Positions 7,980 through 16,989 of a stretch of 64,000 nucleotides of DNA are shown piece after piece. How positions within the stretch are numbered: the first letter of the stretch is position 1; each line of letters begins with the position of its first letter. Source of the DNA: Pelagimonas sp017744045. Its GTDB lineage: Bacteria; Pseudomonadota; Alphaproteobacteria; Rhodobacterales; Rhodobacteraceae. The stretch lies in NCBI RefSeq assembly GCF_017744045.1, contig NZ_JAGHRD010000017.1. One strand, given 5' to 3'. Below the pieces are notes generated by a model. The model saw only the letters and a program-made list of their open reading frames with translations. It made no database searches and was not told the origin of the DNA. The position numbers and the translations under genes are program-made.

Positions 7980-8320
7980 ATAATGCAAATATGTATGATC
8001 TATTTTCGGGCAGGGGTCTCAAGCTGGTGCAACAACACATGCCTTGGCAAGGGGCAGCCGGTGCGCAGCGGCGTTCGTCAACAGAGTTTAACCAGAATTT
8101 ACCTTCTAATTGGGCGGTGAATTCAGGAGAGGGGGCAATCTCTCCTAAATTCGGGCAGAATCGGACTGATTGGGGGGGCGGTTTGATCCGGGGCCCCGAA
8201 TTTGCGGGCAAATCGGGCCAGGCAATCTCCCCCAAACGCGCGGCGTTTTGTACAGATTGCCCTGTTGCCCATTCAGCGCCCGGCCCGTTACCCCCCACCG
8301 TGCGCCCTCTTAAAACGGGT
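7980..8320. other. Non-coding stretch between the GntR gene and ogt
   Basis: About 340 bases without a convincing gene. The 5' part is AT-rich and probably holds the GntR promoter. The 3' part has imperfectly repeated CAATCTCYCCYAAA blocks (near 8138 and 8223). A short open frame on the minus strand (7951-8298) has no recognisable domain and a composition unlike the neighbouring proteins. Confidence 0.4.
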
Positions 8321-8776
8321 TCAGATCAACAGGCTCGCCGCGCCTTCGTGTTTCAGCAGAGCGACCTTGGTTTCGACCCCGTAAGTGCCTGAAAAACCAC
8401 CTAAACCAGAGGCTGACAGCACGCGATGACACGGAATGATCAGCGGGATGGGATTGCCACCACAAGCCCCACCCACCGCCTGAGCCGGGGCCCCAATCTC
8501 CTGCGCGATCTCGCCATAAGTTCTTGTTTCACCAAAAGGAATGGCAGACATCACGTCGCAGACCTGACGCTGAAAATCAGACCCGTTAACCTTTAGGGCG
8601 AGGTCAAAAACCTCCAACTCCCCGGCAAAATAGGCCAGGATCTGCGCCTTGGCCTCTTCTAAAAGGGGTGTGCTTTCAATAGCTTGCACGCTATTCCACC
8701 CGGCTTTGACAATCGCGTCGCCCTCTTGGGTGACACTGAAAACCCCGGTCGGTGTATCAAAGCAAATCTCAGCCAT
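8321..8776 (-). CDS. ogt: Methylated-DNA--protein-cysteine methyltransferase
   Basis: A 151-residue single-turnover DNA repair protein that transfers O6-alkyl groups from guanine to its own cysteine. The acceptor Cys116 is in IIPCHRVL. The DNA-binding helix region contains FGETRTYGEIA, and AVGGACGGNP precedes the active site, as in the family. The length matches stand-alone Ogt/MGMT-type proteins without an Ada domain. It is transcribed alone, opposite to the dehydrogenase gene at 8880. Confidence 0.92.
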   Translation of the reverse strand: MAEICFDTPTGVFSVTQEGDAIVKAGWNSVQAIESTPLLEEAKAQILAYFAGELEVFDLALKVNGSDFQRQVCDVMSAIPFGETRTYGEIAQEIGAPAQAVGGACGGNPIPLIIPCHRVLSASGLGGFSGTYGVETKVALLKHEGAASLLI

Positions 8777-8879
8777 GGCAACACCCTAACCCCTTGTCTA
8801 AAAAAGACAATCCCTTGTCGCGAACAGAATGGTCAAGCCCTCAGAATCCCGCCAACCTGCTTGAAAAGGGGAGGATGAC

Positions 8880-9827
8880 ATGAAAACAGGTTTCATCGGA
8901 TTAGGTGCCGTCGGCGGTAAGTTGGCTGGCAATTTACTGAATAATATCAGGGCACTAGATGTCCATGATCTCGACGAATCTCGCGTGGCCGAGTTCGTTT
9001 CTCGTGGTGCGACAGATGGAAAATCCGCCGCAGAAATTATGCAGCAAAATGAGGTGGTTATCACCTCCCTCCCCAGCCCGGCCGCCTCCGAATCCGTCCT
9101 GTCCGAGATGCTCCCGCACATGCGCCCGGGCAAGATCTGGATCGAAATGTCGACCACCGATCCAGAGATGATTATTGAACAATCTCAACGTGTTGCCGCC
9201 ACAGGAGCCACCGCTGTCGAGGCCCCGGTTTCCGGCGGTTGCCACCGTGCCGCGACCGGAAATATCTCGATCTTTGCCGGAGCCGAGCGCGCCGCCTTTG
9301 AAAAAGTCCTCCCCCTGCTCACCATCCTCGGCCGCAACGTGTTGCACACCGGAGAGATCGGCACCGCCTCGAAACTCAAGGTCATGACCAACTACCTCGC
9401 CACCGCCAACCTGCTCACGCTCTGCGAAGCGCTGACCACCATGAAGGCAGCGGGGCTTGACCTGGCCACGACTTACGAGGCGATCCGCATCAGTTCGGGC
9501 AACTCTTTTGTGCACGAAACCGAAAGCCAATTGATCCTGTCCGGCTCGCGCGACGTTGATTTTGCCATGGACCTTGTGCTCAAGGATATCGGGCTTTTTC
9601 AACAACTTGCCGAGGCACATGACGTTCCTCTGGAGCTGTCCCCACAGATCATTGCGATGATGAAAGACGGTCAGGCGCGCTATGGTGAGCGGGCGCAATC
9701 GGATCGTATGATTGAACGGCTCGAAGAGGGCGCGGGTGTCAGCGTTTTGACCGATGGCTTCCCACAGGAATTGGTGGATGAAGAGCCGCCGGCACGAGGC
9801 GCTGAGGTTGTGTTGAAAGCGGGTTGA
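8880..9827 (+). CDS. NAD(P)-dependent beta-hydroxyacid dehydrogenase (3-hydroxyisobutyrate dehydrogenase family)
   Basis: A 315-residue two-domain oxidoreductase. The N-terminal GFIGLGAVGGKLAGNL binds the dinucleotide, WIEMSTTDP follows, PVSGGCHRAATGN is the substrate loop, and GTASKLKVMTNY carries the catalytic Lys. The substrate cannot be read from sequence: 3-hydroxyisobutyrate, tartronate semialdehyde and related acids are all possible. The C-terminus, about 20 residues longer than the compact family core, ends in a Glu/Pro-rich tail. A GGGGAGGA ribosome site supports the ATG. The P450 gene follows 52 nt later on the same strand, so the two may be co-transcribed. Confidence 0.8.
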   Translation: MKTGFIGLGAVGGKLAGNLLNNIRALDVHDLDESRVAEFVSRGATDGKSAAEIMQQNEVVITSLPSPAASESVLSEMLPHMRPGKIWIEMSTTDPEMIIEQSQRVAATGATAVEAPVSGGCHRAATGNISIFAGAERAAFEKVLPLLTILGRNVLHTGEIGTASKLKVMTNYLATANLLTLCEALTTMKAAGLDLATTYEAIRISSGNSFVHETESQLILSGSRDVDFAMDLVLKDIGLFQQLAEAHDVPLELSPQIIAMMKDGQARYGERAQSDRMIERLEEGAGVSVLTDGFPQELVDEEPPARGAEVVLKAG

Positions 9828-9879
9828 GCCTGCGATCAACTTGGCTCAGGCTGCGGGTCTTGAGCAGAAAGACCCCGCC

Positions 9880-11106
9880 ATGACCCAACCCTTTGTTTTC
9901 AAACCGCTATCACCTGAATTCGCCCGCGACCCATACGCGGTTTATGCCGAGCTGCGGGCGCAGCACGCGCCATATTATTATGCGGAACAGGACATTTGGC
10001 TGCTCAGCCGGATGGCGGATGTGCAGCGCGTGGCGACGGATCGCAAAATGGTGCGCAGTCTGGACGATGTGCAAAGCGAAGAAGAGCGCCGCGCCGAACA
10101 GCGCAAGCGCAATTGGCATGACATGCCGCATCACGAACGCTTTGTGCAGACCAACCTGTTGGAGAGCGAAGGGGAGACCCATCACCGGCTGCGGACCTTG
10201 GTTTTCAAGGAATTCACCCGTGCGATGATCGCGCGGCAAAGACAGGCCATTCAGACCTTTGTGGCCAGCAAACTGGACGGCCTTCGCGACCAGTCCGAGT
10301 TTGATTTCATCGAAGATTTCGCCGCCCATGTGCCCGGTCATATCATTGGCCGATTGCTGGGCGTGCCGGATCAGGATTGCCCGCAACTGCGCGTCTGGTC
10401 GGAAAATGTCGTGCGTTTCTTTGATGTTGGCCGGGATGATGATGACAAGGCCCTGGCCGAGCAGGCGACCAAAGAGTTCTATCTGTACCTGCTCGACCTC
10501 GTGGCCGAGCGGCAAAAGGCACCACAAGAGGATCTGTTGACCCAGCTTATGCGTCATCGCGATGCCGGGCGGTTGTCCGAGGATGAACTGATCGCGACGG
10601 CGATGTTGATCCTGATGGCGGGGCATGGATCGACCATTGATGTGCTCGGCTCGGGGATGCATGCGCTGCTGCGCTTTCCTGATCAGCACCAAAAACTGCG
10701 GGCCGAACCGGAGCTGATCACCACCGCCGTGCAAGAGATGTTCCGCTATGAAAGCCCGCTGCCCTATTTCCATCGCATCGCGACCGAGCCTTGCGAGGTG
10801 GCGGGGCAGAGTTTTGCGCCGGGCACGCGCTTTGGCTTGCTGTATGGCGCGGCCAACCGCGATCCTGAGGCCTTTGAACACGCCGATCAGTTTGACATAA
10901 CCCGCAGCCCCAACCGCCATATTGCCTTTGGCAAAGGCGCGCATCTGTGTCTGGGCAACCATCTGGCGGCGCTGGATATGGATGTGATCTTTTCGACGTT
11001 GAACCGCCGTTTTGCCAAGATCGAGCTGGCGCAAGACCCAGAATACAAGCCCGGATTATCCGTGCGCGGCCCCAAAGCCCTGCAAATCCGGGTGATGCCA
11101 AGCTGA
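9880..11106 (+). CDS. Cytochrome P450
   Basis: A 408-residue soluble bacterial P450. The oxygen-activating I-helix is LMAGHGSTIDV, the ExxR pair lies in EMFRYESP, and the haem-binding loop is FGKGAHLCLG with the ligand Cys357. The subfamily and substrate cannot be assigned by eye. The frame can be read back to a TTG at 9841, but ATG 9880 (MTQPFVFKPLSPEF) fits the usual P450 N-terminus. No ferredoxin or ferredoxin reductase gene is adjacent, so it must use redox partners encoded elsewhere. The upstream dehydrogenase might act on a related hydroxylated metabolite. Confidence 0.9.
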   Translation: MTQPFVFKPLSPEFARDPYAVYAELRAQHAPYYYAEQDIWLLSRMADVQRVATDRKMVRSLDDVQSEEERRAEQRKRNWHDMPHHERFVQTNLLESEGETHHRLRTLVFKEFTRAMIARQRQAIQTFVASKLDGLRDQSEFDFIEDFAAHVPGHIIGRLLGVPDQDCPQLRVWSENVVRFFDVGRDDDDKALAEQATKEFYLYLLDLVAERQKAPQEDLLTQLMRHRDAGRLSEDELIATAMLILMAGHGSTIDVLGSGMHALLRFPDQHQKLRAEPELITTAVQEMFRYESPLPYFHRIATEPCEVAGQSFAPGTRFGLLYGAANRDPEAFEHADQFDITRSPNRHIAFGKGAHLCLGNHLAALDMDVIFSTLNRRFAKIELAQDPEYKPGLSVRGPKALQIRVMPS

Positions 11107-11195
11107 TCAGGCTTCACCCCGCGCCCGTTTGCGCGTATTGCCCTTTGGAACGGGACCGCCGCGATGGGCAGGGCGGTCTGGCAGAGGGGATAGCG

Positions 11196-11675
11196 ATGAG
11201 CGACAAGGAACTGGCACGGATCAAGGCCTCTTCGGGCAGGCGGGTGATCGGCACCGGGGCGATGTTGGCCCTTGGGGCCTTGATGCTGTATCTGGCCTTT
11301 GCCACCCCGCCACAAAATCCGGTCTGGCTGGGCTTTTTGATTGTTTGCGGGCTGTTCGCGCTTTGGACCTCGCAGATGTTGTGGCAGGCAACCTCGCGCA
11401 CGTTGATCCTGACCGAAGAGGCGCTGATTGACAGCGAAGGCGACGTGCTGGCGCGGATTGACCAGATTGCCAAGGTCGATCGCGGGGCGTTTGCGATGAA
11501 ACCTTCGAACGGCTTTGTGATCTTTCTCAAGGAGCCGATGCCAAGGGCCTGGCATCCAGGGCTGTGGTGGCGTCTGGGCAAACGGGTCGCTGTTGGTGGC
11601 GTGACCTCGGGGGCGGAAACCAAGCCGGTGGCGGATATCATCACGATGAAAATCACCAAACCCGCCGAAGAATAA
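11196..11675 (+). CDS. Small two-helix membrane protein of unknown function
   Basis: 159 residues. Two hydrophobic segments at about 12-30 and 38-58 (GAMLALGALMLYLAF and WLGFLIVCGLFALW) are followed by a soluble region of about 95 residues. That region contains ILTEEALIDSEGDVLARIDQI, reminiscent of the beta-rich PH-like domains of small bacterial membrane proteins. I do not recognise a named family. ATG 11196 is chosen for its AGAGGGG ribosome site; earlier starts in frame would run into the P450 gene. It ends just before a strong terminator shared with the convergent Tad-type genes. Confidence 0.65.
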   Translation: MSDKELARIKASSGRRVIGTGAMLALGALMLYLAFATPPQNPVWLGFLIVCGLFALWTSQMLWQATSRTLILTEEALIDSEGDVLARIDQIAKVDRGAFAMKPSNGFVIFLKEPMPRAWHPGLWWRLGKRVAVGGVTSGAETKPVADIITMKITKPAEE

Positions 11676-11680
11676 AACAA

Positions 11681-11706
11681 GGCCGCGCTTGGATCCTAGC
11701 GCGGCC
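11681..11706. terminator. Bidirectional terminator between convergent genes
   Basis: GGCCGCGCT and AGCGCGGCC form a 9-bp stem with an 8-nt loop, 5 nt after the membrane-protein stop. A-rich sequence before and TTATT after suit termination in both directions, including for the Tad-type operon ending at 11727. Confidence 0.7.
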
Positions 11707-11726
11707 CTTATTCTAGGGTTCTGACC

Positions 11727-12281
11727 CTAGCTGTTCGAGAACACGACCTGCGGAGCGTAACGCGGACGCGTGAAGCTGTAGGTGTGGATCTCAAAGTCGC
11801 TCAGGCCGACATCGAAGATGGGTTCGTGCATGTCCCAAGTCTCGACCATGATGAGCTGTTCGCCACCATTGGCGGTAGGCAGTTTATCTGCGTAATCCGA
11901 CAGGTCACCATTGTTGAGCACGGTCTGATTGCCACGTTTCTTGGACCAGACCACATTCCAGCTGGATGTGTTGCCGTCATATTGCACAACGGTCAGGCGC
12001 AGGTCGCTTTCATTGCCCGAGCTTTTGGTCAACTCACGCAGCAGCTTGCGGGCATTGGTCACATAGGTTCCGCTGATCGGGGATGTTTCGCGCGAAATCA
12101 TGTCGCCGATGACATAGTTGGCCTTTTGGCTGACGCTTTGCTGACGGAAGGCGTCAAAGTAGACCCAGCCAGCGGCAAAGACCCAAAGCAGAACCGGCAA
12201 AACAATCATCGCCTCTACCGAGATATAGCCTTGGTCATCCTGACGGAACTGGCGCATGCGGGCGTTCAGATTGGTGAACAT
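11727..12281 (-). CDS. TadE/TadF-like pseudopilin-type protein (cluster 1, third gene)
   Basis: 184 residues. A short cytoplasmic N-terminus rich in Arg/Gln (MRQFRQDDQGYISVEAMIV) leads into a single hydrophobic helix, VLPVLLWVFAAGWVYF, and a periplasmic domain. The QGxxxVE context before the helix is characteristic of TadE-like prepilin proteins used in Flp/Tad pili or related secretion. It is the last gene of a TadG-TadE-TadE triplet, 11 nt after the preceding gene. It is a paralogue of the protein at 19136-19693, sharing a KANYVIGDMISRE-like and a C-terminal FTRPRYAPQ-like segment. Confidence 0.75.
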   Translation of the reverse strand: MFTNLNARMRQFRQDDQGYISVEAMIVLPVLLWVFAAGWVYFDAFRQQSVSQKANYVIGDMISRETSPISGTYVTNARKLLRELTKSSGNESDLRLTVVQYDGNTSSWNVVWSKKRGNQTVLNNGDLSDYADKLPTANGGEQLIMVETWDMHEPIFDVGLSDFEIHTYSFTRPRYAPQVVFSNS

Positions 12282-12292
12282 GGTGTCACTCC

Positions 12293-12823
12293 TTACGACG
12301 GTTCGTGCACAAAGGCAGAAGCTACAACCAAGGCGGTAAAGCCTTCGGCATCCTTGGCCAGGCTGGAACTGATTGTCCCGGCTGGGGTGATCGGCTGGTA
12401 CTTGTAACAGGCACGCAGGAACATCATTTCGTTCGACCCGCCATTGGTAAAGGCGCGGTTGGGCGTCACGGGCAGGGATGTATCAACGCAATCAGCCGCA
12501 TCAATCACTCCGCCCCAGTTGCGCATGTCCAGAGAGACCATTTCCAGATGCAGGGTATCCATGCAGCCAGGCAGAACCGCCGCGCCATCACAGATCGATT
12601 GTTTGATCGCATTATGGTCCGAGACAGCGCCAAGGCGGATGTCGCGAACGGTGTCATCCATGGCGCGTTCCAGCGCGGTTTGGCGGATGGTCACCGTGCC
12701 CAATTCGATCGAGGACAGGATCAGCGCGAGGAAGACTGGCATCCAAAGGGCAAAGGGGACAACGGCATTACCGTCTTCTTCTTTGCGAAAGCGGGTCAGG
12801 TGGGAACTCAGGAAACGGGTCAT
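12293..12823 (-). CDS. TadE-like protein (cluster 1, second gene)
   Basis: 176 residues. The pattern is the same as in its neighbour: FRKEEDGNAVVPFALWMPVFLALILSS places a Gly-Asn pair and an N-terminal helix, followed by a periplasmic region with paired cysteines (AVLPGCMDTL, AADCVDT, RACYKYQP). The usual Glu at position 5 of the mature pseudopilin is not obvious, because VVPF replaces the commoner TVEF of the paralogue at 18591. The start codon overlaps the stop of the upstream VWA gene by 4 nt, indicating coupling. Confidence 0.75.
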   Translation of the reverse strand: MTRFLSSHLTRFRKEEDGNAVVPFALWMPVFLALILSSIELGTVTIRQTALERAMDDTVRDIRLGAVSDHNAIKQSICDGAAVLPGCMDTLHLEMVSLDMRNWGGVIDAADCVDTSLPVTPNRAFTNGGSNEMMFLRACYKYQPITPAGTISSSLAKDAEGFTALVVASAFVHEPS

Positions 12824-14454
12824 TGGGTCAACCTCAGCATTTGGAGGGAACGGGCAATTGACGAAAAGGTGTCGCTTAGGTCGCTGCCAGATACGTCAAA
12901 GTAGTGGGCTGGTGACGAGGCGCAGTCTTGCATGGCGTCCAGGCCAGCCTGGGGCGCTTCCACACCGATTGAGTAAACAACGACACCGTTATCGCGTGCA
13001 GCCTGGCAAATAGTGGACAGGTTGCTATTGGCTTGGCCGCCGCTGACTGTCGCCTCATAGCCATAATACGCGTCATAGTAGTCGCTATATGGCAGGTAAC
13101 CGTCTGCGTAGGGGCGATAGTAAAAGTTGGACGCAACCGAGGCGATGGAAAAGCGCGAGTACAGCTCGGCATTTGTCATCTGGTACACACGATCCCCATT
13201 CGGGTTGGCAGGGCCATCGGGTTTGTTGTGATAACGTGCGCCAATTGGATTGCCGCTCATACGCAGCCAATAAAAGACGTCGTTATTGTCACCGGCATTG
13301 TCCTGCACGCGCATCGAATAGCGGTCATCGCTGCGGGTTTCGGTGCCGCGTGTATCAACCCAGGCTTCGGACAAACCGTATTTATAGTGCGATTTCAGGT
13401 CGAACTGGGTCGTGTTTTGACCATCGGTCATGACCACAACGAATTTCAGCGTCTCGGTGTCATTATAGGCGGCTGGGCGGCTGGAATGATCGGCCGAGAC
13501 CAAGCCTGCAACCGACATGGCTTGCACCGCGGGCCGCGCAGCAGGGTCAAGCAAAGCCGCGCCCCATTTCATACCAAGGTCAATCGCTGTGTTGCCACCC
13601 GCGTTGAACGTGTCGATATGGGCTTTCAGCGCGGTTGCGTCTGAACTGTGCACCATCATCGCACTGGTCGTGCCGGTCTGGCACCAAGGGCTGGCGATTT
13701 CGCCACCGCTTGTGCTGGAGTTGTAGGGGTCAAAATGCCCGAGGCGAGCCAGTTCGGTGCTTGGGTTCACCGCGGTCGAGTTGAAGTCGGCGGTGTTGAA
13801 TGTCGCACAGCTGGAATAGTCATGCGTATCATCCAGCGTGAAATACGGGGCAATTGTATCCCCCAAGTTCACCGTCGCATTATAAGGAATGACCGAGATT
13901 GACACCATGCCGGCATCCTCGGCGGGCAGCATCAGGTCAATGAACTCTTTTGCGGCGCTGCGCAACTGTTCGATTTTGTTACCGCCCATGGAACCAGAGA
14001 CGTCCAGAACCAGGGAAATTTCGATTTTGGTCAGCCCGTGTTCGGCAGTCGCCAACCCTTCTACCTCAAGCGTGTTGACGCCCAAAAGGCTCATGAAGTT
14101 CGAGGGCATGGACATGGAACCATCAGCGGTGACACGCTTGTAATTCAGGCTTTGGTCAACAGCGACCGTGCCCAAAGCGTCTGACATGTTCATCGCGCGA
14201 AAATATTCCTGAACGACAAATTCCGGATCCATCGTGTTGTCGATGCTTGCAGCGGCCAATACAGCGCGGTCCAGGGTGTTTTGAACCTTGTTGCGCTTGA
14301 GCTCGGCATGTATCATGTCGATCCCGATACCGCCAAACACCATCATCACCAGAGCACCAGCGACAGCGACATAGGACATCGCGCCGTCTTGGTCCTGACG
14401 AAAGCGGCTCATCATGCCGCAAGTCGCAGATTTCAGTTTTGTCTTGATCCGCAT
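12820..14454 (-). CDS. TadG-like VWA-domain protein (cluster 1, first gene)
   Basis: 544 residues. The N-terminal FRQDQDGAMSYVAVAGALVMMVFGGIG is a TadG/TadE-type anchor helix. A von Willebrand factor A domain begins at about residue 155 with the metal-site motif LVLDVSGSMGG, and VVVMTDGQNTT is the later MIDAS strand. A 150-residue Tyr-rich insertion separates that strand from the terminal VYSIGVEAP and HYFDVSGSDL segments. The frame opens 39 nt earlier, but ATG 14454 has a GGAAGGAAGG ribosome site. TadG proteins are envelope components of Tad systems; no tad ATPase, secretin or flp gene is in the window. Confidence 0.8.
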   Translation of the reverse strand: MRIKTKLKSATCGMMSRFRQDQDGAMSYVAVAGALVMMVFGGIGIDMIHAELKRNKVQNTLDRAVLAAASIDNTMDPEFVVQEYFRAMNMSDALGTVAVDQSLNYKRVTADGSMSMPSNFMSLLGVNTLEVEGLATAEHGLTKIEISLVLDVSGSMGGNKIEQLRSAAKEFIDLMLPAEDAGMVSISVIPYNATVNLGDTIAPYFTLDDTHDYSSCATFNTADFNSTAVNPSTELARLGHFDPYNSSTSGGEIASPWCQTGTTSAMMVHSSDATALKAHIDTFNAGGNTAIDLGMKWGAALLDPAARPAVQAMSVAGLVSADHSSRPAAYNDTETLKFVVVMTDGQNTTQFDLKSHYKYGLSEAWVDTRGTETRSDDRYSMRVQDNAGDNNDVFYWLRMSGNPIGARYHNKPDGPANPNGDRVYQMTNAELYSRFSIASVASNFYYRPYADGYLPYSDYYDAYYGYEATVSGGQANSNLSTICQAARDNGVVVYSIGVEAPQAGLDAMQDCASSPAHYFDVSGSDLSDTFSSIARSLQMLRLTQ

Positions 14455-14792
14455 TTCGTACCTTCCTTCCGGGGCAGCCGGGAATACACTCATGCAATAC
14501 GCGTTTCGTTGGATCGGTTATGACGTTTCAAGATGGCTAAATTTGGGCGTTTTAAACTGCAATTTCCTCGATTTTTACAGATTTATCAAAACATTAACCG
14601 ATATTTCGGTGGCTTTGTTTCTGTTCGGCGGACAATCCCACCTCTTCGGTACAGTTTTCCTGTTGAGAATCTGTCGAAAAAGAGGTGGCGAAAAAACATT
14701 GTGGCGTTAACGTGATTCTCATTCACTCATTTCTAGGATGACGCGAAGTTCAAAATTTTCGGGTTGGTCCGCCTAAGAGGAGGGAGGGTGCC
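14455..14792. other. Divergent intergenic region between the Tad-type cluster 1 and glutamate dehydrogenase
   Basis: 338 AT-rich bases that must hold the two divergent promoters. An inverted repeat CCACCTCTT (14638-14646) / AAGAGGTGG (14680-14688), separated by 33 nt, is the clearest structure. It could be an operator pair or a leader hairpin. No gene is seen. Confidence 0.45.
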
Positions 14793-16229
14793 TTGTCAGT
14801 AATACCTGCTAATGAACCGACGTTTCGGGAATCAGTAGACCTAATGTATAACCGCGCTGTGTCGCTGATGGATCTGCCACCGGGTCTTGAGGAGAAGATC
14901 CGCGTGTGTAACGCGACCTATATGGTGCGCTTTGGTGTACGCCTGCGCGGCCAGATCCAGACCTTTACCGGGTATCGGTCTGTGCATTCCGAACATATGG
15001 AGCCGGTCAAAGGCGGCATTCGCTTTGCCTCTGCGGTCGACCAGGATGAGGTCGAGGCGCTTGCGGCGCTGATGACATATAAATGTGCGCTGGTTGAAGC
15101 ACCGTTTGGCGGCTCCAAGGGCGGCTTGTGTCTGGATCCGCGCCAATATGATCAGCATGAGCTGGAGCAGATCACCCGACGTTTTGCCTATGAACTGGCC
15201 AAACGTGACCTGATCAACCCGTCCCAGAACGTGCCCGCGCCGGATATGGGCACGGGCGAACGCGAGATGGCCTGGATCGCCGACCAATACGCGCGCATGA
15301 ACACCACCGATATCAATGCGCGCGCCTGTGTGACCGGCAAACCGCTGAATGCCGGTGGCATCGCGGGTCGTGTTGAAGCAACGGGGCGGGGTGTGCAATA
15401 CGCGCTGCGCGAATTCTTCCGCCACGAAGAAGACAAAGCCGCCGCCGGTCTGACCGGAAGCCTTGAGGGCAAGCGTGTCATCGTTCAGGGGCTTGGCAAT
15501 GTGGGGTATCATGCGGCCAAGTTTCTTCAGGAGGAAGACGGCTCTATTATCACCGGTATCATTGAACATGACGGCGCGCTGTTCAGTTCCGAAGGTCTGG
15601 ATGTTGAAAAAGTCCGTGAATGGATCATCAAACATGGCGGTGTGACCGGCTTTCCAAGTGCCAATCACACGGCCGATGGCGGCACTGTTCTGGAAGAAGA
15701 CTGTGACATTCTTATTCCGGCGGCGCTGGAAGGTGTGATCAACCTGGCAAATGCGGATCGTATCAAGACCAAGCTGATCATTGAGGCGGCCAATGGTCCG
15801 GTCACTGCCGGGGCGGATGAAATCCTGCGTGACAAAGGCGTGGTGATCATCCCGGATATGTATGCCAATGCCGGTGGTGTGACAGTGTCCTATTTCGAAT
15901 GGGTCAAAAATCTCAGCCATATTCGCTTTGGCCGGATGCAGCGCCGCCAGGAAGAGGCGCGCCATCAGCTTGTCATTGATGAGTTGGAACGCCTAGACGA
16001 AGCGATGGGCGAGGCTTGGACCTTGAACCCCAAGTTCAAGGAAAAGTATCTGCAAGGCGCGGATGAACTTGAATTGGTGCGCTCTGGTCTCGATGACACC
16101 ATGCGGATCGCCTACCAATCCATGCGCGAGGTCTGGCATTCACGTGATGATGTCAGCGATCTGCGAACGGCGGCCTATATCGTGGCCATCGAAAAGGTCG
16201 CCAAGAGCTATCAGGCCAAAGGCCTCTGA
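14793..16229 (+). CDS. gdhA: Glu/Leu/Phe/Val dehydrogenase family protein, probable glutamate dehydrogenase
   Basis: 478 residues. The substrate-binding lysines are in EPVKGGIRFA (Lys73), LMTYKCALVEAP (Lys97) and PFGGSKGGL (Lys109). The dinucleotide-binding VIVQGLGNVGYHAAKF fold covers the second half. It reversibly deaminates glutamate to 2-oxoglutarate and ammonium. Cofactor preference cannot be read safely. The start is probably TTG 14793, supported by GGAGGG a few bases upstream; the next ATG (14844) would remove conserved residues. It ends at a strong terminator. It sits alone between two mirror-image Tad-type clusters. Confidence 0.88.
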   Translation: MSVIPANEPTFRESVDLMYNRAVSLMDLPPGLEEKIRVCNATYMVRFGVRLRGQIQTFTGYRSVHSEHMEPVKGGIRFASAVDQDEVEALAALMTYKCALVEAPFGGSKGGLCLDPRQYDQHELEQITRRFAYELAKRDLINPSQNVPAPDMGTGEREMAWIADQYARMNTTDINARACVTGKPLNAGGIAGRVEATGRGVQYALREFFRHEEDKAAAGLTGSLEGKRVIVQGLGNVGYHAAKFLQEEDGSIITGIIEHDGALFSSEGLDVEKVREWIIKHGGVTGFPSANHTADGGTVLEEDCDILIPAALEGVINLANADRIKTKLIIEAANGPVTAGADEILRDKGVVIIPDMYANAGGVTVSYFEWVKNLSHIRFGRMQRRQEEARHQLVIDELERLDEAMGEAWTLNPKFKEKYLQGADELELVRSGLDDTMRIAYQSMREVWHSRDDVSDLRTAAYIVAIEKVAKSYQAKGL

Positions 16230-16250
16230 TCCGGCACCATTCCAAAAACC

Positions 16251-16279
16251 AAAAGGGCCTTATTTCGGGCCCTTTTTTT
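16251..16279 (+). terminator. Rho-independent terminator of gdhA
   Basis: AAAAGGGCC and GGCCCTTTT form a 9-bp stem with an 8-nt loop, followed by a run of T. It begins 22 nt after the gdhA stop. Confidence 0.85.
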
Positions 16280-16989
16280 ATACCATCTATAAAGGTCCTT
16301 GCTTGGGAGCTGGGAAATCCAAACCTGAAAGTCACGAATTTCCAGCGCTGGGCGCATATGACGTGATAGATGGCCCGTCACCGGGGCCGGGTGCGTCGCA
16401 TTCGATTAAGGTTTATATCCAATTAACGATAGAGGTCGCTTTCCCGCCACATTTCGATCCCGTTGGTAACCAAATGCCTAACTAATCCTAACCCCTGCAA
16501 TCAGGAGCCACAGCAAGGCTCTTGGAACTAGGGAATAGGAAAATGCTACCTGAGACAAGTCACAGGGCGCAGGTCATAGCAGGGGGCACAGACCGGCTCA
16601 AACCGACTTATTCAGTGACGTTGTTAGAGGCCGCAGGGTGTTTCTGCGGGCAAAGCTGCGAGACGTGGGCGCTGCACACGGGCCGAGAGTCTGGGTATTC
16701 TGGCCCAAATCGCGGGGCGAAACTGGCATTTGCCGGCGGCGATGCGCTGTTTCTGTCTGCCAAACCGGTTGCTTGGCACGCGCCAAACCTAGCCCATGAA
16801 AATATCCAAGGCGATGTAAAGCATGGGGTAAAAAGCGCGAAACAAGGCAGTTTTCCACCCTTTTTAGGGGAAACCTTCGTGAAATGGGTCCGCTTTCGTC
16901 AGGAACGCGCCCCATTTCTGTCTGAATGCCTAATTAACCATTTGTTCACACCCCGGAAGAAATCCGTGGCCAGTGAAGGAGAGAACGCC
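16280..16989. other. Long intergenic region upstream of Tad-type cluster 2
   Basis: About 710 bases. It carries short AT-rich blocks suitable for promoters (GGTTTATATCCAATTAACG, near 16410-16430) and a good ribosome site (AAGGAG) just before 16990. The second half is open in the frame of the following gene from 16522. However, the implied protein lacks domains and the composition drifts, so I read it as an untranslated leader rather than coding DNA. Confidence 0.45.

Noticed and set aside
7951..8298. 115-codon open frame on the minus strand upstream of the GntR gene
   Set aside because: No domain, Cys/Pro-rich random-looking sequence, and it lies across the region where the regulator's promoter is expected.
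9841..9879. TTG start 39 nt before the P450 ATG
   Set aside because: The extension lacks a ribosome site and is not part of the P450 fold.
16522..16989. In-frame upstream extension of the VWA gene by 156 codons
   Set aside because: The extra sequence has no domain, no ribosome site at its start and odd composition, while ATG 16990 has a good site and starts the known anchor motif.
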